Below are positions 8,865 to 17,404 of a stretch of 64,000 nucleotides of DNA, one piece after another. Below the pieces are notes generated by a model. The model was not told the origin of the DNA and did not search any database. It saw only the letters and a program-made list of their open reading frames with translations. Both the position numbers and the translations under genes were made by a program. The stretch is from Enterocloster bolteae (lineage in GTDB: Bacteria; Bacillota; Clostridia; Lachnospirales; Lachnospiraceae): contig NZ_CP022464.2 of assembly GCF_002234575.2 (NCBI RefSeq), positions 2,542,001 to 2,606,000 on the forward strand, in the 5' to 3' direction. Numbering within the stretch: the stretch's first letter is position 1; the number at the start of each line of letters is the position of its first letter.

Positions 8865-10469
8865 TTGTCACAGATAGATAACCAGATGACAGAAGAGATA
8901 AAAAAGCGGAGGACATTTGCAATCATATCCCACCCCGATGCCGGAAAGACCACGCTGACAGAGAAATTCCTGCTGTACGGCGGCGCCATTAATCTGGCAG
9001 GAACCGTCAAGGGGCGCAAGGCTGCCAAACATGCTGTGTCCGACTGGATGGAGATTGAGAAGGAGAGAGGTATCTCAGTGACCTCCTCTGCCATGCAGTT
9101 TAATTATGACGGGTTCTGCATCAATATCCTGGATACACCGGGACACCAGGATTTCTCAGAGGATACTTACCGTACCCTGATGGCGGCAGACTCCGCGGTC
9201 ATGGTCATCGACGGTTCAAAGGGCGTGGAGGCGCAGACCATCAAGCTGTTTAAGGTATGTGTCATGCGTCATATCCCCATCTTTACGTTTATCAATAAGT
9301 TTGACCGGGAGGCCAGGGACCCTTATGAGCTTCTGGACGAGATTGAAGAAGTGCTGGGAATCCGCACATGCCCTGTGAACTGGCCCATTGGATGCGGCAA
9401 GAGCTTTAAGGGCGTATACGACCGGTTCTCAAAGAAGATAACCACCTTCACGGCTGCCATGGGCGGTGCCAGGGAAGTGGACAGCCAGGAATTTGCCGTG
9501 GACAGCGCGGATGTGGATTCCATCATCGGGCAGGACTATCACCAGCAGCTGAGGGACGACATCGAGCTCCTTGACGGGGCCAGCGACGAGTTAGATATGG
9601 AGCGGGTCAGGATAGGGGATTTGTCCCCTGTGTTCTTCGGATCGGCCCTGACCAATTTTGGAGTGGAGACCTTTCTGGAGCATTTCCTTAAAATGACTAC
9701 GCCGCCTCTTTCCAGGAAGACCCTGGACGGGGTGATAGACCCGTTCCGCCCTGACTTTTCCGCCTTTGTATTTAAAATCCAGGCCAACATGAACAAAGCC
9801 CACAGGGACAGAATTGCTTTTATGCGCATCTGCTCCGGCAAGTTCGAGGCAGGGATGGAGGTAAACCATGTGCAGGGAGGAAAGAAGATCCGTCTGACCC
9901 AGCCCCAGCAGCTCATGGCCCAGGACCGGAAAATCGTGGAGGAGGCATATGCCGGCGATATTATCGGCGTATTCGACCCGGGAATTTTCGCCATAGGCGA
10001 TACCCTGTGCGCTTCCAATGAGAAGTTTCAGTTTGAGGGCATACCCACCTTTGCGCCGGAGCATTTTGCCAGGGTGCGCCAGGTGGATACCATGAAGCGC
10101 AAACAGTTTATAAAGGGTGTGAACCAGATTGCCCAGGAAGGTGCAATCCAGATATTCCAGGAGTTTAATTCCGGTATGGAGGAAATCATAGTGGGAGTGG
10201 TGGGCGTGCTGCAGTTTGAAGTGCTGACCTACCGTCTGCGAAACGAATATAATGTGGAGGTCATCCTGGAGAAGCTGCCCTTTGAGCACATACGCTGGGT
10301 GGAGAATCCGGGCGAGGTGGATGTGGCCAGGATTCAGGGTACATCTGATATGAAACGAATTAAGGACTTAAAGGATAATCCGCTGCTGCTGTTTATCAAC
10401 AGCTGGAGCGTGGGCATGGTATTGGACCGCAATCCGGCGCTGAAGCTCTCAGAATTCGGAAGAGCCTGA
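8865..10469 (+). CDS. prfC: Peptide chain release factor 3
   Basis: GTPase that removes RF1/RF2 from the ribosome after peptide release. From the TTG at 8865 the protein has 534 residues, close to the usual RF3 length. That start has GGAGG at 8851-8855 with a nine-base spacer; the frame is open further upstream to an ATG at 8799 but without a ribosome site there. GTPase motifs are SHPDAGKT (G1), DTPGHQDF (G3) and NKFDRE (G4), followed by the RF3 domains II and III. It is monocistronic and preceded by its own promoter. Confidence 0.93.
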   Translation: MSQIDNQMTEEIKKRRTFAIISHPDAGKTTLTEKFLLYGGAINLAGTVKGRKAAKHAVSDWMEIEKERGISVTSSAMQFNYDGFCINILDTPGHQDFSEDTYRTLMAADSAVMVIDGSKGVEAQTIKLFKVCVMRHIPIFTFINKFDREARDPYELLDEIEEVLGIRTCPVNWPIGCGKSFKGVYDRFSKKITTFTAAMGGAREVDSQEFAVDSADVDSIIGQDYHQQLRDDIELLDGASDELDMERVRIGDLSPVFFGSALTNFGVETFLEHFLKMTTPPLSRKTLDGVIDPFRPDFSAFVFKIQANMNKAHRDRIAFMRICSGKFEAGMEVNHVQGGKKIRLTQPQQLMAQDRKIVEEAYAGDIIGVFDPGIFAIGDTLCASNEKFQFEGIPTFAPEHFARVRQVDTMKRKQFIKGVNQIAQEGAIQIFQEFNSGMEEIIVGVVGVLQFEVLTYRLRNEYNVEVILEKLPFEHIRWVENPGEVDVARIQGTSDMKRIKDLKDNPLLLFINSWSVGMVLDRNPALKLSEFGRA

Positions 10470-10504
10470 TCCCATGCAGGAAACAGGACCATGGGACCGG
10501 AATG

Positions 10505-10716
10505 CGGTCCCTGAGTGCTCATAACGAGCCGCTGCACTAAGCTCGAAGGGACCTCGCTAAGTGCCAGCGGAATGTATCGCACGTAAGGGACCAGACTACG
10601 GTCCCTGAGTGCTCATAACGAGCCGCTGCACTAAGCTCGAGAGGACCTCGCTAAGTGCCAGCGGAATGTATCGCACGTAAGGGACCAAACTACGGTCCCT
10701 AAGTGCTCATAACGAG
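10505..10716 (+). repeat. 94-bp tandem repeat, 2.25 copies
   Basis: Copies start at 10505, 10599 and 10693, an exact 94-bp period; the third is cut at about 10716, just before the ribosome site of the next gene. Copies 1 and 2 differ at only a few bases. Each unit holds GGTCCCT followed by two AGGGACC boxes, and GCTC/GAGC inverted pairs, so each can fold into hairpins. It fills the gap between prfC and the YqeY-family gene. No open frame in it is convincing. Confidence 0.85.
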
Positions 10717-10728
10717 GAGGTAAAATTC

Positions 10729-11175
10729 ATGAGTAAGATTGATGCTGTAAGGGCTGCCATGGTGGAAGCCATGAAGGCTAAGGACAAGGCCAGGAAGGAT
10801 TCTCTTTCCATGCTGCTGTCCGCCCTCAAAAATGCGGAAATCAACAAGAGGGAGCCTTTGACGGAAGAAGAGGAGAACGCGGTCGTTAAGAAGGAAATCA
10901 AGCAGACCCAGGAAACGTACGAGATGGCGCCGGCGGACCGTGAGGACATCCGTTCAGAGGCAGCCGCCAGGATGGCTGTTTACAAGGAGTTTGCGCCGGA
11001 AGACATGAGTGCGGAGCAGATTCGGGAAGTTATAAGTGCGGTCCTGTCTGAGCTGGGAATCGAAAACCCTACGGCTAAGGATAAGGGAGCCATTATGAAG
11101 GTCCTGATGCCCAGGGTCAAGGGAAAGGCAGACGGTAGGCTGGTCAATGAGACGCTGGCTTCCATGTTCCGTTAA
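10729..11175 (+). CDS. GatB/YqeY domain protein
   Basis: 148-residue cytoplasmic protein of the YqeY family, related to the tail of the GatB amidotransferase subunit. It fits the family length and includes the typical EINKREPLTEEE and the C-terminal VMPRVKGKADGRLVNE segments. Its precise role is not known; a tRNA-related role is inferred from the GatB homology only. The ribosome site GAGGAGGT lies directly at the edge of the 94-bp repeat, so the repeat forms its 5' untranslated region. Confidence 0.88.
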   Translation: MSKIDAVRAAMVEAMKAKDKARKDSLSMLLSALKNAEINKREPLTEEEENAVVKKEIKQTQETYEMAPADREDIRSEAAARMAVYKEFAPEDMSAEQIREVISAVLSELGIENPTAKDKGAIMKVLMPRVKGKADGRLVNETLASMFR

Positions 11176-11230
11176 GGACGCCCCGGGGCTTTTGCAGGTC
11201 CCGGTCCCCCCGGCTTGGTGCGCTGAGCAG

Positions 11231-11264
11231 CAGGCCGGACAGAGCAGAAGGCCGGACAGAGCAG
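11231..11264 (+). repeat. Two 17-bp tandem repeats
   Basis: The units at 11231-11247 and 11248-11264 differ at one base and share AGGCCGGACAGAGCAG. They lie in the 140-bp gap before the dipeptidase gene. Confidence 0.7.
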
Positions 11265-11316
11265 CATAATAAAAGGATGCGGGGCTTAAGCTTCGCAGGA
11301 AAAGGAGACGGTTACG

Positions 11317-12720
11317 ATGTATAGGAATGAAATTGAAGGTTTTATTGATTCCCACAGGGAAGAAATGATAGAGGATATCTGTACACTGTGCAGGATTAAC
11401 AGTGAGAAGATGCCTTATGTGGAGGGCAAGCCTTACGGGGAAGGCCCGTTCCAGGCCCTTCAGGCAGCTCTTGGTATGGCAGAGGGTTATGGTTTTTCCA
11501 TCCGTAATTATGACAATTATGTGGGAACAGCCGACCTCAATGACAAGGAGAGACAGCTGGACATCCTGGCCCATCTGGACGTGGTTCCTGCCGGTGAGGG
11601 ATGGACGGAGACAAAGCCCTTTGAGCCGGTGGTAAAGGACGGAAAGCTCTTTGGACGCGGTACCGCGGATGACAAGGGACCGGCCGTGGCTGCGCTTTAT
11701 GCAATGAGGGCAGTGAAGGAGCTGGGGATCCCGTTAAATAAGAACGTCAGGCTGATTCTGGGTACGGACGAAGAGTGCGGAAGCTCTGATATTGTAAATT
11801 ATTACGACAAGGAGGATGAGGCGCCCATGACCTTTTCTCCGGATGCGGAATTCCCGGTCATCAACATTGAAAAGGGGCGTCTGGAAGGTCATTTCCATGC
11901 ATCCTTCCAGGCTTCTGAGGCAATGCCAAGACTGGTGAAGGTGGAAGCCGGAATAAAGGCGAATGTGGTACCGGGCAAGGCCAGGGCTGTTGTGGAAGGC
12001 ATTGACCTTAAGACATTGGAGGCCGCGGCAGAGGCTGTGGAGAAGGAGACAGGAATTTCTTTTGTACTGGAGGGTGATTTACCGGTTATGACAGTTACTG
12101 CCCAGGGGGAGGGCGCCCATGCATCCACACCCCAGGAGGGAAAAAATGCCCTTACAGGCCTGCTGGTGTACCTGACACGCCTGCCTTTTGCAGAGTGCCC
12201 CCAGATGGATATGGTGAAGAACCTGCTGAAGCTTTTCCCGCACGGCGATACCTGCGGAAAGGCAGCCGGAATCAGCATGGAAGACGAGCTGTCCGGTGCT
12301 CTGACCCTTGCTTTCAGTATGCTGACTGTAGGCGCTGATGGACTGGAAGGCGTATTTGACAGCCGGTGTCCAATCTGTGCCACAGAAGAATCTGTGCTGG
12401 GAGTGGTAAAGCAGGCCATGGCGGACCAGGGGCTTACACTGGAAAATGATTCCATGATACCGCCTCACCATGTGGACGGAAATTCTCATTTCGTAAGGAC
12501 GCTGCTGTCCGTATACGAGGACTACACAGGCCTTGAGGGCAGCTGCCAGGCTACAGGAGGGGGCACCTATGTCCATTCTCTGAAGAATGGTGTTGCCTAT
12601 GGCGCGGCCCTGCCGGGAACAGATAACCGTATGCATGGAGCCGATGAGTTTGCTGTGGTGGATGAGCTTGTCTTAAGCGCAAAAATATTTGCACAGGTCA
12701 TTGTGGAGCTGTGCAGCTGA
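11317..12720 (+). CDS. M20-family dipeptidase, PepV/Sapep type
   Basis: Cytoplasmic zinc dipeptidase of 467 residues, as long as PepV. Metal-ligand motifs are AHLDVVPAGEGW near residue 90, GRGTADDKGP near 115 and GTDEECGSSD near 150. A late TGGGTYVHSLKNGVAYGAALPG segment carries the conserved His. A good ribosome site (AAAAGGAGACGG) precedes the ATG. It probably recycles dipeptides to amino acids. Confidence 0.9.
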   Translation: MYRNEIEGFIDSHREEMIEDICTLCRINSEKMPYVEGKPYGEGPFQALQAALGMAEGYGFSIRNYDNYVGTADLNDKERQLDILAHLDVVPAGEGWTETKPFEPVVKDGKLFGRGTADDKGPAVAALYAMRAVKELGIPLNKNVRLILGTDEECGSSDIVNYYDKEDEAPMTFSPDAEFPVINIEKGRLEGHFHASFQASEAMPRLVKVEAGIKANVVPGKARAVVEGIDLKTLEAAAEAVEKETGISFVLEGDLPVMTVTAQGEGAHASTPQEGKNALTGLLVYLTRLPFAECPQMDMVKNLLKLFPHGDTCGKAAGISMEDELSGALTLAFSMLTVGADGLEGVFDSRCPICATEESVLGVVKQAMADQGLTLENDSMIPPHHVDGNSHFVRTLLSVYEDYTGLEGSCQATGGGTYVHSLKNGVAYGAALPGTDNRMHGADEFAVVDELVLSAKIFAQVIVELCS

Positions 12721-12776
12721 TAGCGGAAATATACCCTGTTTTTCTGTGACCTGATTGTGAATGAGGGGATGATGGA

Positions 12777-13922
12777 ATGGTGAGACTGGGATGTGTACCG
12801 GAACAGGGCGGACCATCCGCTTATATGGAAAATGCCAAGGCGGCCCGGACGGCGCCGCCGGGGCGCCAGGAGCAAACAGATGATTTGGGTAAAAATGGTC
12901 CCGAAACAACGGCCGTCAAAAGCAATGACAGTGCCTGCCGGGATCAGGCTGTGTGGAGCTGGACAGAGGGCGCGGACGATTGGAGAGAGCAGGCTGTCCG
13001 AATGCTGGAACAGCTGAAAAAGCAGTATCCGGGCATTGTGTTCCATTTGGCGCAGGAGAAGGACGCCGGTGATTTGGCTGCCCTGGCTGTCCGGGCAGGG
13101 ACCGGCGTACATCTGTATCTGTCCCGGGAATTTGTGGGGCGCATGGGCAGCAGCCGGGAGGACTTTAGCCAGTGCTGGTCTGAGCTGGTATCTGCGGCCG
13201 GAACTCTGCTGGCAAAACAGGGACAGACCAGGGCCGTGGGAGCATTTTTAGGGGAGGAAGGGACTTCCTACTGGTCTGTGCAGGATAAAACGGAAAAGGA
13301 GGCTGTGCCTGTGGTCTCACACACAGGCGCAAAAGAGACACCTTCTGCAGGCAGCGACCCCAGGGTGCGAGTTTCTGTTTCACTTAATGTCTCCAGCCAT
13401 TTTTCCCGGGTGGCCAGGGCCCGCACCAAGGGTCAGGTGCAGGAGGCTGTGTGGGACATATACAGGTCCATTTCCAATCTGAAGAGGGCGGCAGCCTGTG
13501 GTGATGACCAACAGCGTGTAAAGGCATCCAGAGCCCTGCGTTCCCTCCAGAAGCTGCTGGGCCGCAGCGGCAGGAAGATGCGGAAGCTGGAGCGGGAGCG
13601 GCTTAAGGCGCAGGAACAGAAAAAGGCGGAAAAGGAACACCAAGACAAGCGGGCCTTCCGGCTTAAGCAGGAGAAAAGGCGCATGCGCTCGGCCAGACTG
13701 GGATCAGATGCCGGTCTTGTGAAGGAAGGCCATGGAGATGACTTTTATATTCAGGCGTACAGGCGGTTTTCAGGAACCGCTTATAAATGGGAGCACCAGA
13801 TGCCAGCGGGCACCATGGCAGGCCTTTTTGACGCCGTTCCATCAGGAGGCAGTGGAATGGCCGGCACGGCGGAGGCCGGATTTACGGCAGCTGATGTGAT
13901 TGTCTCAGGAGACACCCTTTAA
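12777..13922 (+). CDS. Unrecognised basic coiled-coil protein
   Basis: 381 residues that I do not assign to a family. The first 80 residues are polar and low in structure signals. A central part (about 80-150) looks globular. Residues 200-262 include a Ser-Arg-rich helical stretch, and residues 262-311 are an almost uninterrupted run of Lys, Arg, Glu and Gln, consistent with a charged coiled coil. No signal peptide or membrane segment is present. The ATG at 12777 overlaps a GGGGATGATGGA ribosome site; a slightly later GTG is possible. It lies 56 bp after the dipeptidase gene. Confidence 0.6.
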   Translation: MVRLGCVPEQGGPSAYMENAKAARTAPPGRQEQTDDLGKNGPETTAVKSNDSACRDQAVWSWTEGADDWREQAVRMLEQLKKQYPGIVFHLAQEKDAGDLAALAVRAGTGVHLYLSREFVGRMGSSREDFSQCWSELVSAAGTLLAKQGQTRAVGAFLGEEGTSYWSVQDKTEKEAVPVVSHTGAKETPSAGSDPRVRVSVSLNVSSHFSRVARARTKGQVQEAVWDIYRSISNLKRAAACGDDQQRVKASRALRSLQKLLGRSGRKMRKLERERLKAQEQKKAEKEHQDKRAFRLKQEKRRMRSARLGSDAGLVKEGHGDDFYIQAYRRFSGTAYKWEHQMPAGTMAGLFDAVPSGGSGMAGTAEAGFTAADVIVSGDTL

Positions 13923-13964
13923 ATCATAACGAACATTTTAGAAGGGTGTTTCAGGAAAAAGTGC

Positions 13965-13993
13965 TTGACAAATAGGTTCATGTGATGTATTTT
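13965..13993 (+). promoter_or_regulatory. Promoter of the met leader / metNIQ
   Basis: A perfect TTGACA at 13965-13970 and TATTTT at 13988-13993 are separated by 17 bp. The start would be near 14000, about 45 bases before the leader peptide ATG. Confidence 0.7.
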
Positions 13994-14046
13994 CTTAACT
14001 AAGATAAATCCCAGCGATTTAATAGGAATCAATACAGGAGGAACGT

Positions 14047-14139
14047 ATGAATCAGTTTAGAGCCATGCAGATGAATATGGATATGATGAACAGCATGTAC
14101 ATGATGATGTGCTGTGTATCCGCATGGGCAAAAAACTGA
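14047..14139 (+). CDS. Methionine-rich leader peptide of metNIQ
   Basis: 30-residue open frame with a strong ribosome site (ACAGGAGGAACGT) and its own promoter. Ten of 30 residues are Met (positions 1, 7, 9, 11, 13, 14, 17, 19, 20, 21), including three in a row followed by two Cys. It ends 208 bp before metN, and an intrinsic terminator lies between. This is the arrangement of ribosome-sensing leader peptides such as TrpL or HisL, here with Met codons before a Met importer. The role is inferred. A Cu(I)-binding peptide is a possible alternative because of its MxM and CC motifs. Confidence 0.75.
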   Translation: MNQFRAMQMNMDMMNSMYMMMCCVSAWAKN

Positions 14140-14205
14140 ATGTAAGTTTCATCTGTATGGATTGTGATTAATCAGGAGATATCCCGGTAGCAGGGAAAGA
14201 TTCAG

Positions 14206-14239
14206 GGCCGCAAGTCCGTGCAGGACATGCGGCCTTTTT
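14206..14239 (+). terminator. Attenuator terminator between met leader and metN
   Basis: GGCCGCA at 14206-14212 pairs with TGCGGCC at 14228-14234, and GTCC (14214-14217) with GGAC (14223-14226), around a short loop; five T follow. It is a strong intrinsic terminator in the transcribed leader, so metNIQ expression needs readthrough or a second promoter. Leader-peptide codons at 14120-14126 (CCGCATG) are complementary to 14226-14232, the 3' arm, and CTGAAT at 14136-14141 to ATTCAG at 14200-14205. Confidence 0.8.
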
Positions 14240-14346
14240 GCTGTGATTTTGCCTGAACGCTGTAGGCTGCCACGATGTGGCCAGGGCGCGGGCATGTGCG
14301 GGACCCCGAATATGTGTTTCAGGAACAAAAGAAAGGAATTAAACCT

Positions 14347-15363
14347 ATGGAAGCAAATAACGAAAATCCCATCATTCAGCTGGTGGGGCTGGGGAAACAG
14401 TTCCAGACCATGAATGGTCCGGTTACTGCCCTGGAGGATATCAATTTGGAAATCCGGTATGGAGAGGTGTTCGGTATCATCGGCCTGTCCGGTGCGGGTA
14501 AGAGTACCCTGGTGCGGTGCATCAATTATCTGGAAGTGCCCACTTCGGGAAAGGTCGTATTTGAAGGAAAAAACCTGTCTGTGATGAAGGACAGGGAAAA
14601 GCGTCTGGCCAGGCAGTCCATGGGCATGATTTTCCAGCAGTTTAACCTGCTGTCCCAGAGAAATGTGCTTCAGAATGTATGCTTTCCACTGGAAATTGCA
14701 GGGGTATCCAAGGCCGAGGCCAAAAAGCGGGCAGAGGAGCTTTTAACACTGGTGGGTCTGGAGGTCCGGATGAAGGCATATCCGGCGCAGCTTTCAGGCG
14801 GACAGAAACAGAGGGTAGCCATTGCCAGGGCCATGGCAACGAACCCAAAGGTCCTTCTGTGTGACGAGGCCACCAGCGCGCTGGACCCCAACACGACCAA
14901 ATCTATTTTGGAACTGCTTAAGAAGATAAACCGGGAGATGGGAATTACTGTCATTGTCATTACCCATGAGATGGCGGTTATTGAGGCCATATGCGACAGA
15001 GTGGCTATCATAGACCACAGCCATATTGCAGAAGTGGGAAATGTGTCCGATATCTTTTCCGGCCCCAAATCCGATATCGGCCGTCAGCTGATTCTGGGGG
15101 ATGTGGCTGAGCAGAACTTAAGCTTTGGCAATTCCCGCCAGATCCGCATTATTTTTGACGGAAGAGAGTCTTCTGAGCCCGTAATCGCCAACATGGTGCT
15201 GGCCTGTAAGGTTCCGGTGAATATCATGCATGCGGACACCAGGGATATTGAAGGCAAGGCCATGGGACAGATGATCATACAGCTTCCGGAGGACGATACG
15301 GATGCCGGCAGGATTTGTAACTATCTGAAAACAGCCAATGTAAAGTTCGAGGAGGTGCGGTGA
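14347..15363 (+). CDS. metN: Methionine ABC transporter, ATP-binding subunit
   Basis: 338-residue ATPase of the MetNIQ importer. Walker A GLSGAGKST, signature LSGGQKQRVAIARA and Walker B LLCDEATSALD are present. The last 75 or so residues match the position of the C-terminal ACT-like NIL domain, through which methionine can inhibit transport. The ATG at 14347 has AAAGGA upstream; the longer frame back to 14275 would run through the region after the terminator and adds a tail unlike MetN. The gap to metI is one base. Confidence 0.93.
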   Translation: MEANNENPIIQLVGLGKQFQTMNGPVTALEDINLEIRYGEVFGIIGLSGAGKSTLVRCINYLEVPTSGKVVFEGKNLSVMKDREKRLARQSMGMIFQQFNLLSQRNVLQNVCFPLEIAGVSKAEAKKRAEELLTLVGLEVRMKAYPAQLSGGQKQRVAIARAMATNPKVLLCDEATSALDPNTTKSILELLKKINREMGITVIVITHEMAVIEAICDRVAIIDHSHIAEVGNVSDIFSGPKSDIGRQLILGDVAEQNLSFGNSRQIRIIFDGRESSEPVIANMVLACKVPVNIMHADTRDIEGKAMGQMIIQLPEDDTDAGRICNYLKTANVKFEEVR

Positions 15364-15364
15364 T

Positions 15365-16030
15365 ATGCAATTTGATGCTACGACCATAAATATGCTTGTA
15401 AAAGGAATCTGGGAGACGATATACATGGTATTCCTTTCCTCTGCCTTATCCTATGTAATTGGTATTCCCCTGGGAATCGCCCTGGTGGTGACGGACAGGG
15501 AGGGCATCAGCCCGGTGCCTCTGTTTAACAAGGTCCTGGGTCTCATCATCAATCTGCTGCGTTCCGTGCCGTTTATCATCCTGTTAATCATGGTTCTTCC
15601 CATTACCAAGTTCATTGTGGGAAAGACCATAGGATCCAATGCCACGGTGGTGCCTCTGATTATTGCCGCAGCCCCTTACATAGGGCGTATGGTGGAGTCT
15701 TCCCTGAAGGAAGTGGACGCAGGTGTCATTGAAGCAGCCAAATCCATGGGTGCATCCACCTGGCAGATTATAGTCAAGGTACTGCTGCCGGAGGCCAAGC
15801 CGTCTCTGTTGGTGGGAGCGGCCATATCCGTGACCACAATTCTCGGGTACTCTGCCATGGCAGGATTTACAGGAGGAGGCGGACTGGGAGATATCGCCAT
15901 CCGTTACGGATACCACCGTTACCAGACCGATATGATGATGGTGACCGTAGTGCTTCTGGTCATTATTGTGCAGCTGATCCAGGAGGTCGCCATGCGCATG
16001 TCCAGAAAGAGTGATAAGAGAATCCGGTAG
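15365..16030 (+). CDS. metI: Methionine ABC transporter permease
   Basis: 221-residue membrane permease, the usual MetI length, with about five hydrophobic segments. The EAA-type loop that contacts MetN is seen at EAAKSMGASTWQIIVKVLLPEAKP. The ATG follows the metN stop after one base, so the two are translationally coupled. Confidence 0.93.
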   Translation: MQFDATTINMLVKGIWETIYMVFLSSALSYVIGIPLGIALVVTDREGISPVPLFNKVLGLIINLLRSVPFIILLIMVLPITKFIVGKTIGSNATVVPLIIAAAPYIGRMVESSLKEVDAGVIEAAKSMGASTWQIIVKVLLPEAKPSLLVGAAISVTTILGYSAMAGFTGGGGLGDIAIRYGYHRYQTDMMMVTVVLLVIIVQLIQEVAMRMSRKSDKRIR

Positions 16031-16040
16031 AAAGATTCCG

Positions 16041-16112
16041 GAACACAATCCGGGAAGAGAGTGCGGGAACAGAATCCAGGGAATCCAGTAACAGAATCCA
16101 GGAAGAGAGTCC
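16041..16112 (+). repeat. Degenerate short direct repeats between metI and metQ
   Basis: Segments at 16041-16063, 16068-16081 and 16090-16112 share AACA(C/G)AATCC(A/G)GG, and the outer two continue into AAGAGAGT. They fill part of an unusually long 254-bp gap inside an ABC operon. A small GGGGC/GCCCC hairpin (16252-16264) follows just before the metQ ribosome site. Confidence 0.6.
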
Positions 16113-16284
16113 CGTGATACAAAGTTGTATGTGAATCTGCCGAGGCTGTCCGGTTTCCTGACAAGGAACGGATAACGTATATGACCTGCATATGAGGAAG
16201 GACGTGCAGCCTGGGCTGATGATAAATGCCGTATCATGGCGCAAAATAACAGGGGCAGAGCCCCAACGCGAGGAGGACACAATT

Positions 16285-17208
16285 ATGAAGAAAAACATCT
16301 TAGGCACAGCCGTACTGGCTGCAGTATTGGTATCAGGAGCGCTCAGCGCATGCTCCGGCAGCCCAAAGGAGACTGCGGCGGCAGATACAACGGCAGCAAC
16401 TGCCGGGACTCAGGCTGCTGATTCCAAGGAAGAGGAGACCACGGCGGCAGAGGCGGAGACCACCCAGGCCAGTGCAGAACTGAAGGAAATCGTGGTAGGA
16501 GCAAGCCCGGCGCCGCATGCGGAAATCCTCAATGCAGCGAAAGAGGTTCTGGCATCCAAGGGCTATGAGCTGAAGATTGTGGAATATACGGATTATGTGC
16601 AGCCCAACAATGCACTGGATTCAGGAGATCTGGATGCAAACTATTTTCAGCACAAGCCATATCTGGATTCCTTTAATGCGCAGAACGGAACAAAGCTGGT
16701 CAGCGCAGGCGCCATCCACTATGAGCCATTCGGCATTTATGCAGGCAAGACAGCATCCCTGGAAGAGCTTCCTGACAAGGCAACCGTACTGGTGCCAAAC
16801 GATGTGAGCAATGAGGCAAGAGCTCTTCTTCTGCTGGAAGCGCAGGGGCTGATTAAGCTGAAAGACGGCGTTGGCCTGGAGGCTACTAAGAATGATATCG
16901 TGGAGAATACCAAGAACCTGGATATCGTAGAGTTAGAGGCAGCTCAGCTTCCGCGTTCCATTTCTGACGGCGATATTGCGGTTATCAACGGCAACTATGC
17001 AATTGAAGCAGGGCTTAAAGTCAGCGATGCCCTGGCTACTGAGGATTCCCAGTCACTGGCAGCAACCACCTACGGCAACGTGGTGGCAGTGAGAGAGGGA
17101 GAGGAGTCCAGCGATGCAACCAAGGCCCTGGTGGAAGCATTGACCAGCCCTGAGGTAAAGCAGTTCATGGAGGAAACTTATGAAGGCGCAGTGGTGCCGC
17201 TGTTCTAA
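16285..17208 (+). CDS. metQ: Methionine-binding lipoprotein
   Basis: Substrate-binding subunit of MetNIQ, 307 residues from the ATG at 16285, which has AGGAGG upstream. An earlier in-frame ATG at 16192 lacks a ribosome site. The signal peptide ends in a lipobox with Cys23 (LSAC). A linker rich in Thr, Ala and Glu (about 24-65) tethers the NlpA-type domain. Typical family segments are VGASPAPHAEIL, DLDANYFQHKPYLD and LPRSISDGDIAVINGNYA. Confidence 0.93.
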   Translation: MKKNILGTAVLAAVLVSGALSACSGSPKETAAADTTAATAGTQAADSKEEETTAAEAETTQASAELKEIVVGASPAPHAEILNAAKEVLASKGYELKIVEYTDYVQPNNALDSGDLDANYFQHKPYLDSFNAQNGTKLVSAGAIHYEPFGIYAGKTASLEELPDKATVLVPNDVSNEARALLLLEAQGLIKLKDGVGLEATKNDIVENTKNLDIVELEAAQLPRSISDGDIAVINGNYAIEAGLKVSDALATEDSQSLAATTYGNVVAVREGEESSDATKALVEALTSPEVKQFMEETYEGAVVPLF

Positions 17209-17281
17209 AGCATATTTTAAGGCGTTTTCAAGCATACTCCTAAGGAGAGAATGCAGTTATTCATAAAATTGTAAGAGGCTG

Positions 17282-17318
17282 TCCGCCGGGGATATACCCT
17301 GGCGGATTGTTTTATTTT
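17282..17318 (+). terminator. Terminator after metQ
   Basis: TCCGCC (17282-17287) pairs with GGCGGA (17301-17306), extended by GGG/CCC inside, followed by a T-rich stretch (TTGTTTTATTTT). Confidence 0.75.
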
Positions 17319-17404
17319 ACAAAATATGTTATACTTTTCCAAACGTGTGCCCTGTATCTGGGCACATGAACGCGGCCGTATGGGCTTGAGAGAGGAGATA
17401 ATCC

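Noticed and set aside
10505..10716. Tandem repeat considered as a CRISPR array
   Set aside because: The whole 94-bp unit repeats without unique spacers and no cas gene is near.
10954..11574. 206-codon minus-strand frame across the yqeY-dipeptidase gap
   Set aside because: It overlaps both neighbouring genes, contains the short GC-rich repeats of the gap and shows no family features.
14047..14139. Met-rich peptide as a copper chaperone
   Set aside because: MxM and CC motifs allow it, but the adjacent terminator and methionine transporter make a leader peptide the better reading.
13994..14346. SAM riboswitch or methionine T-box upstream of metN
   Set aside because: I find neither the T-box AGGGTGGNACCGCG motif nor a recognisable SAM-I core; the region instead has a translated Met-rich frame and a simple terminator.
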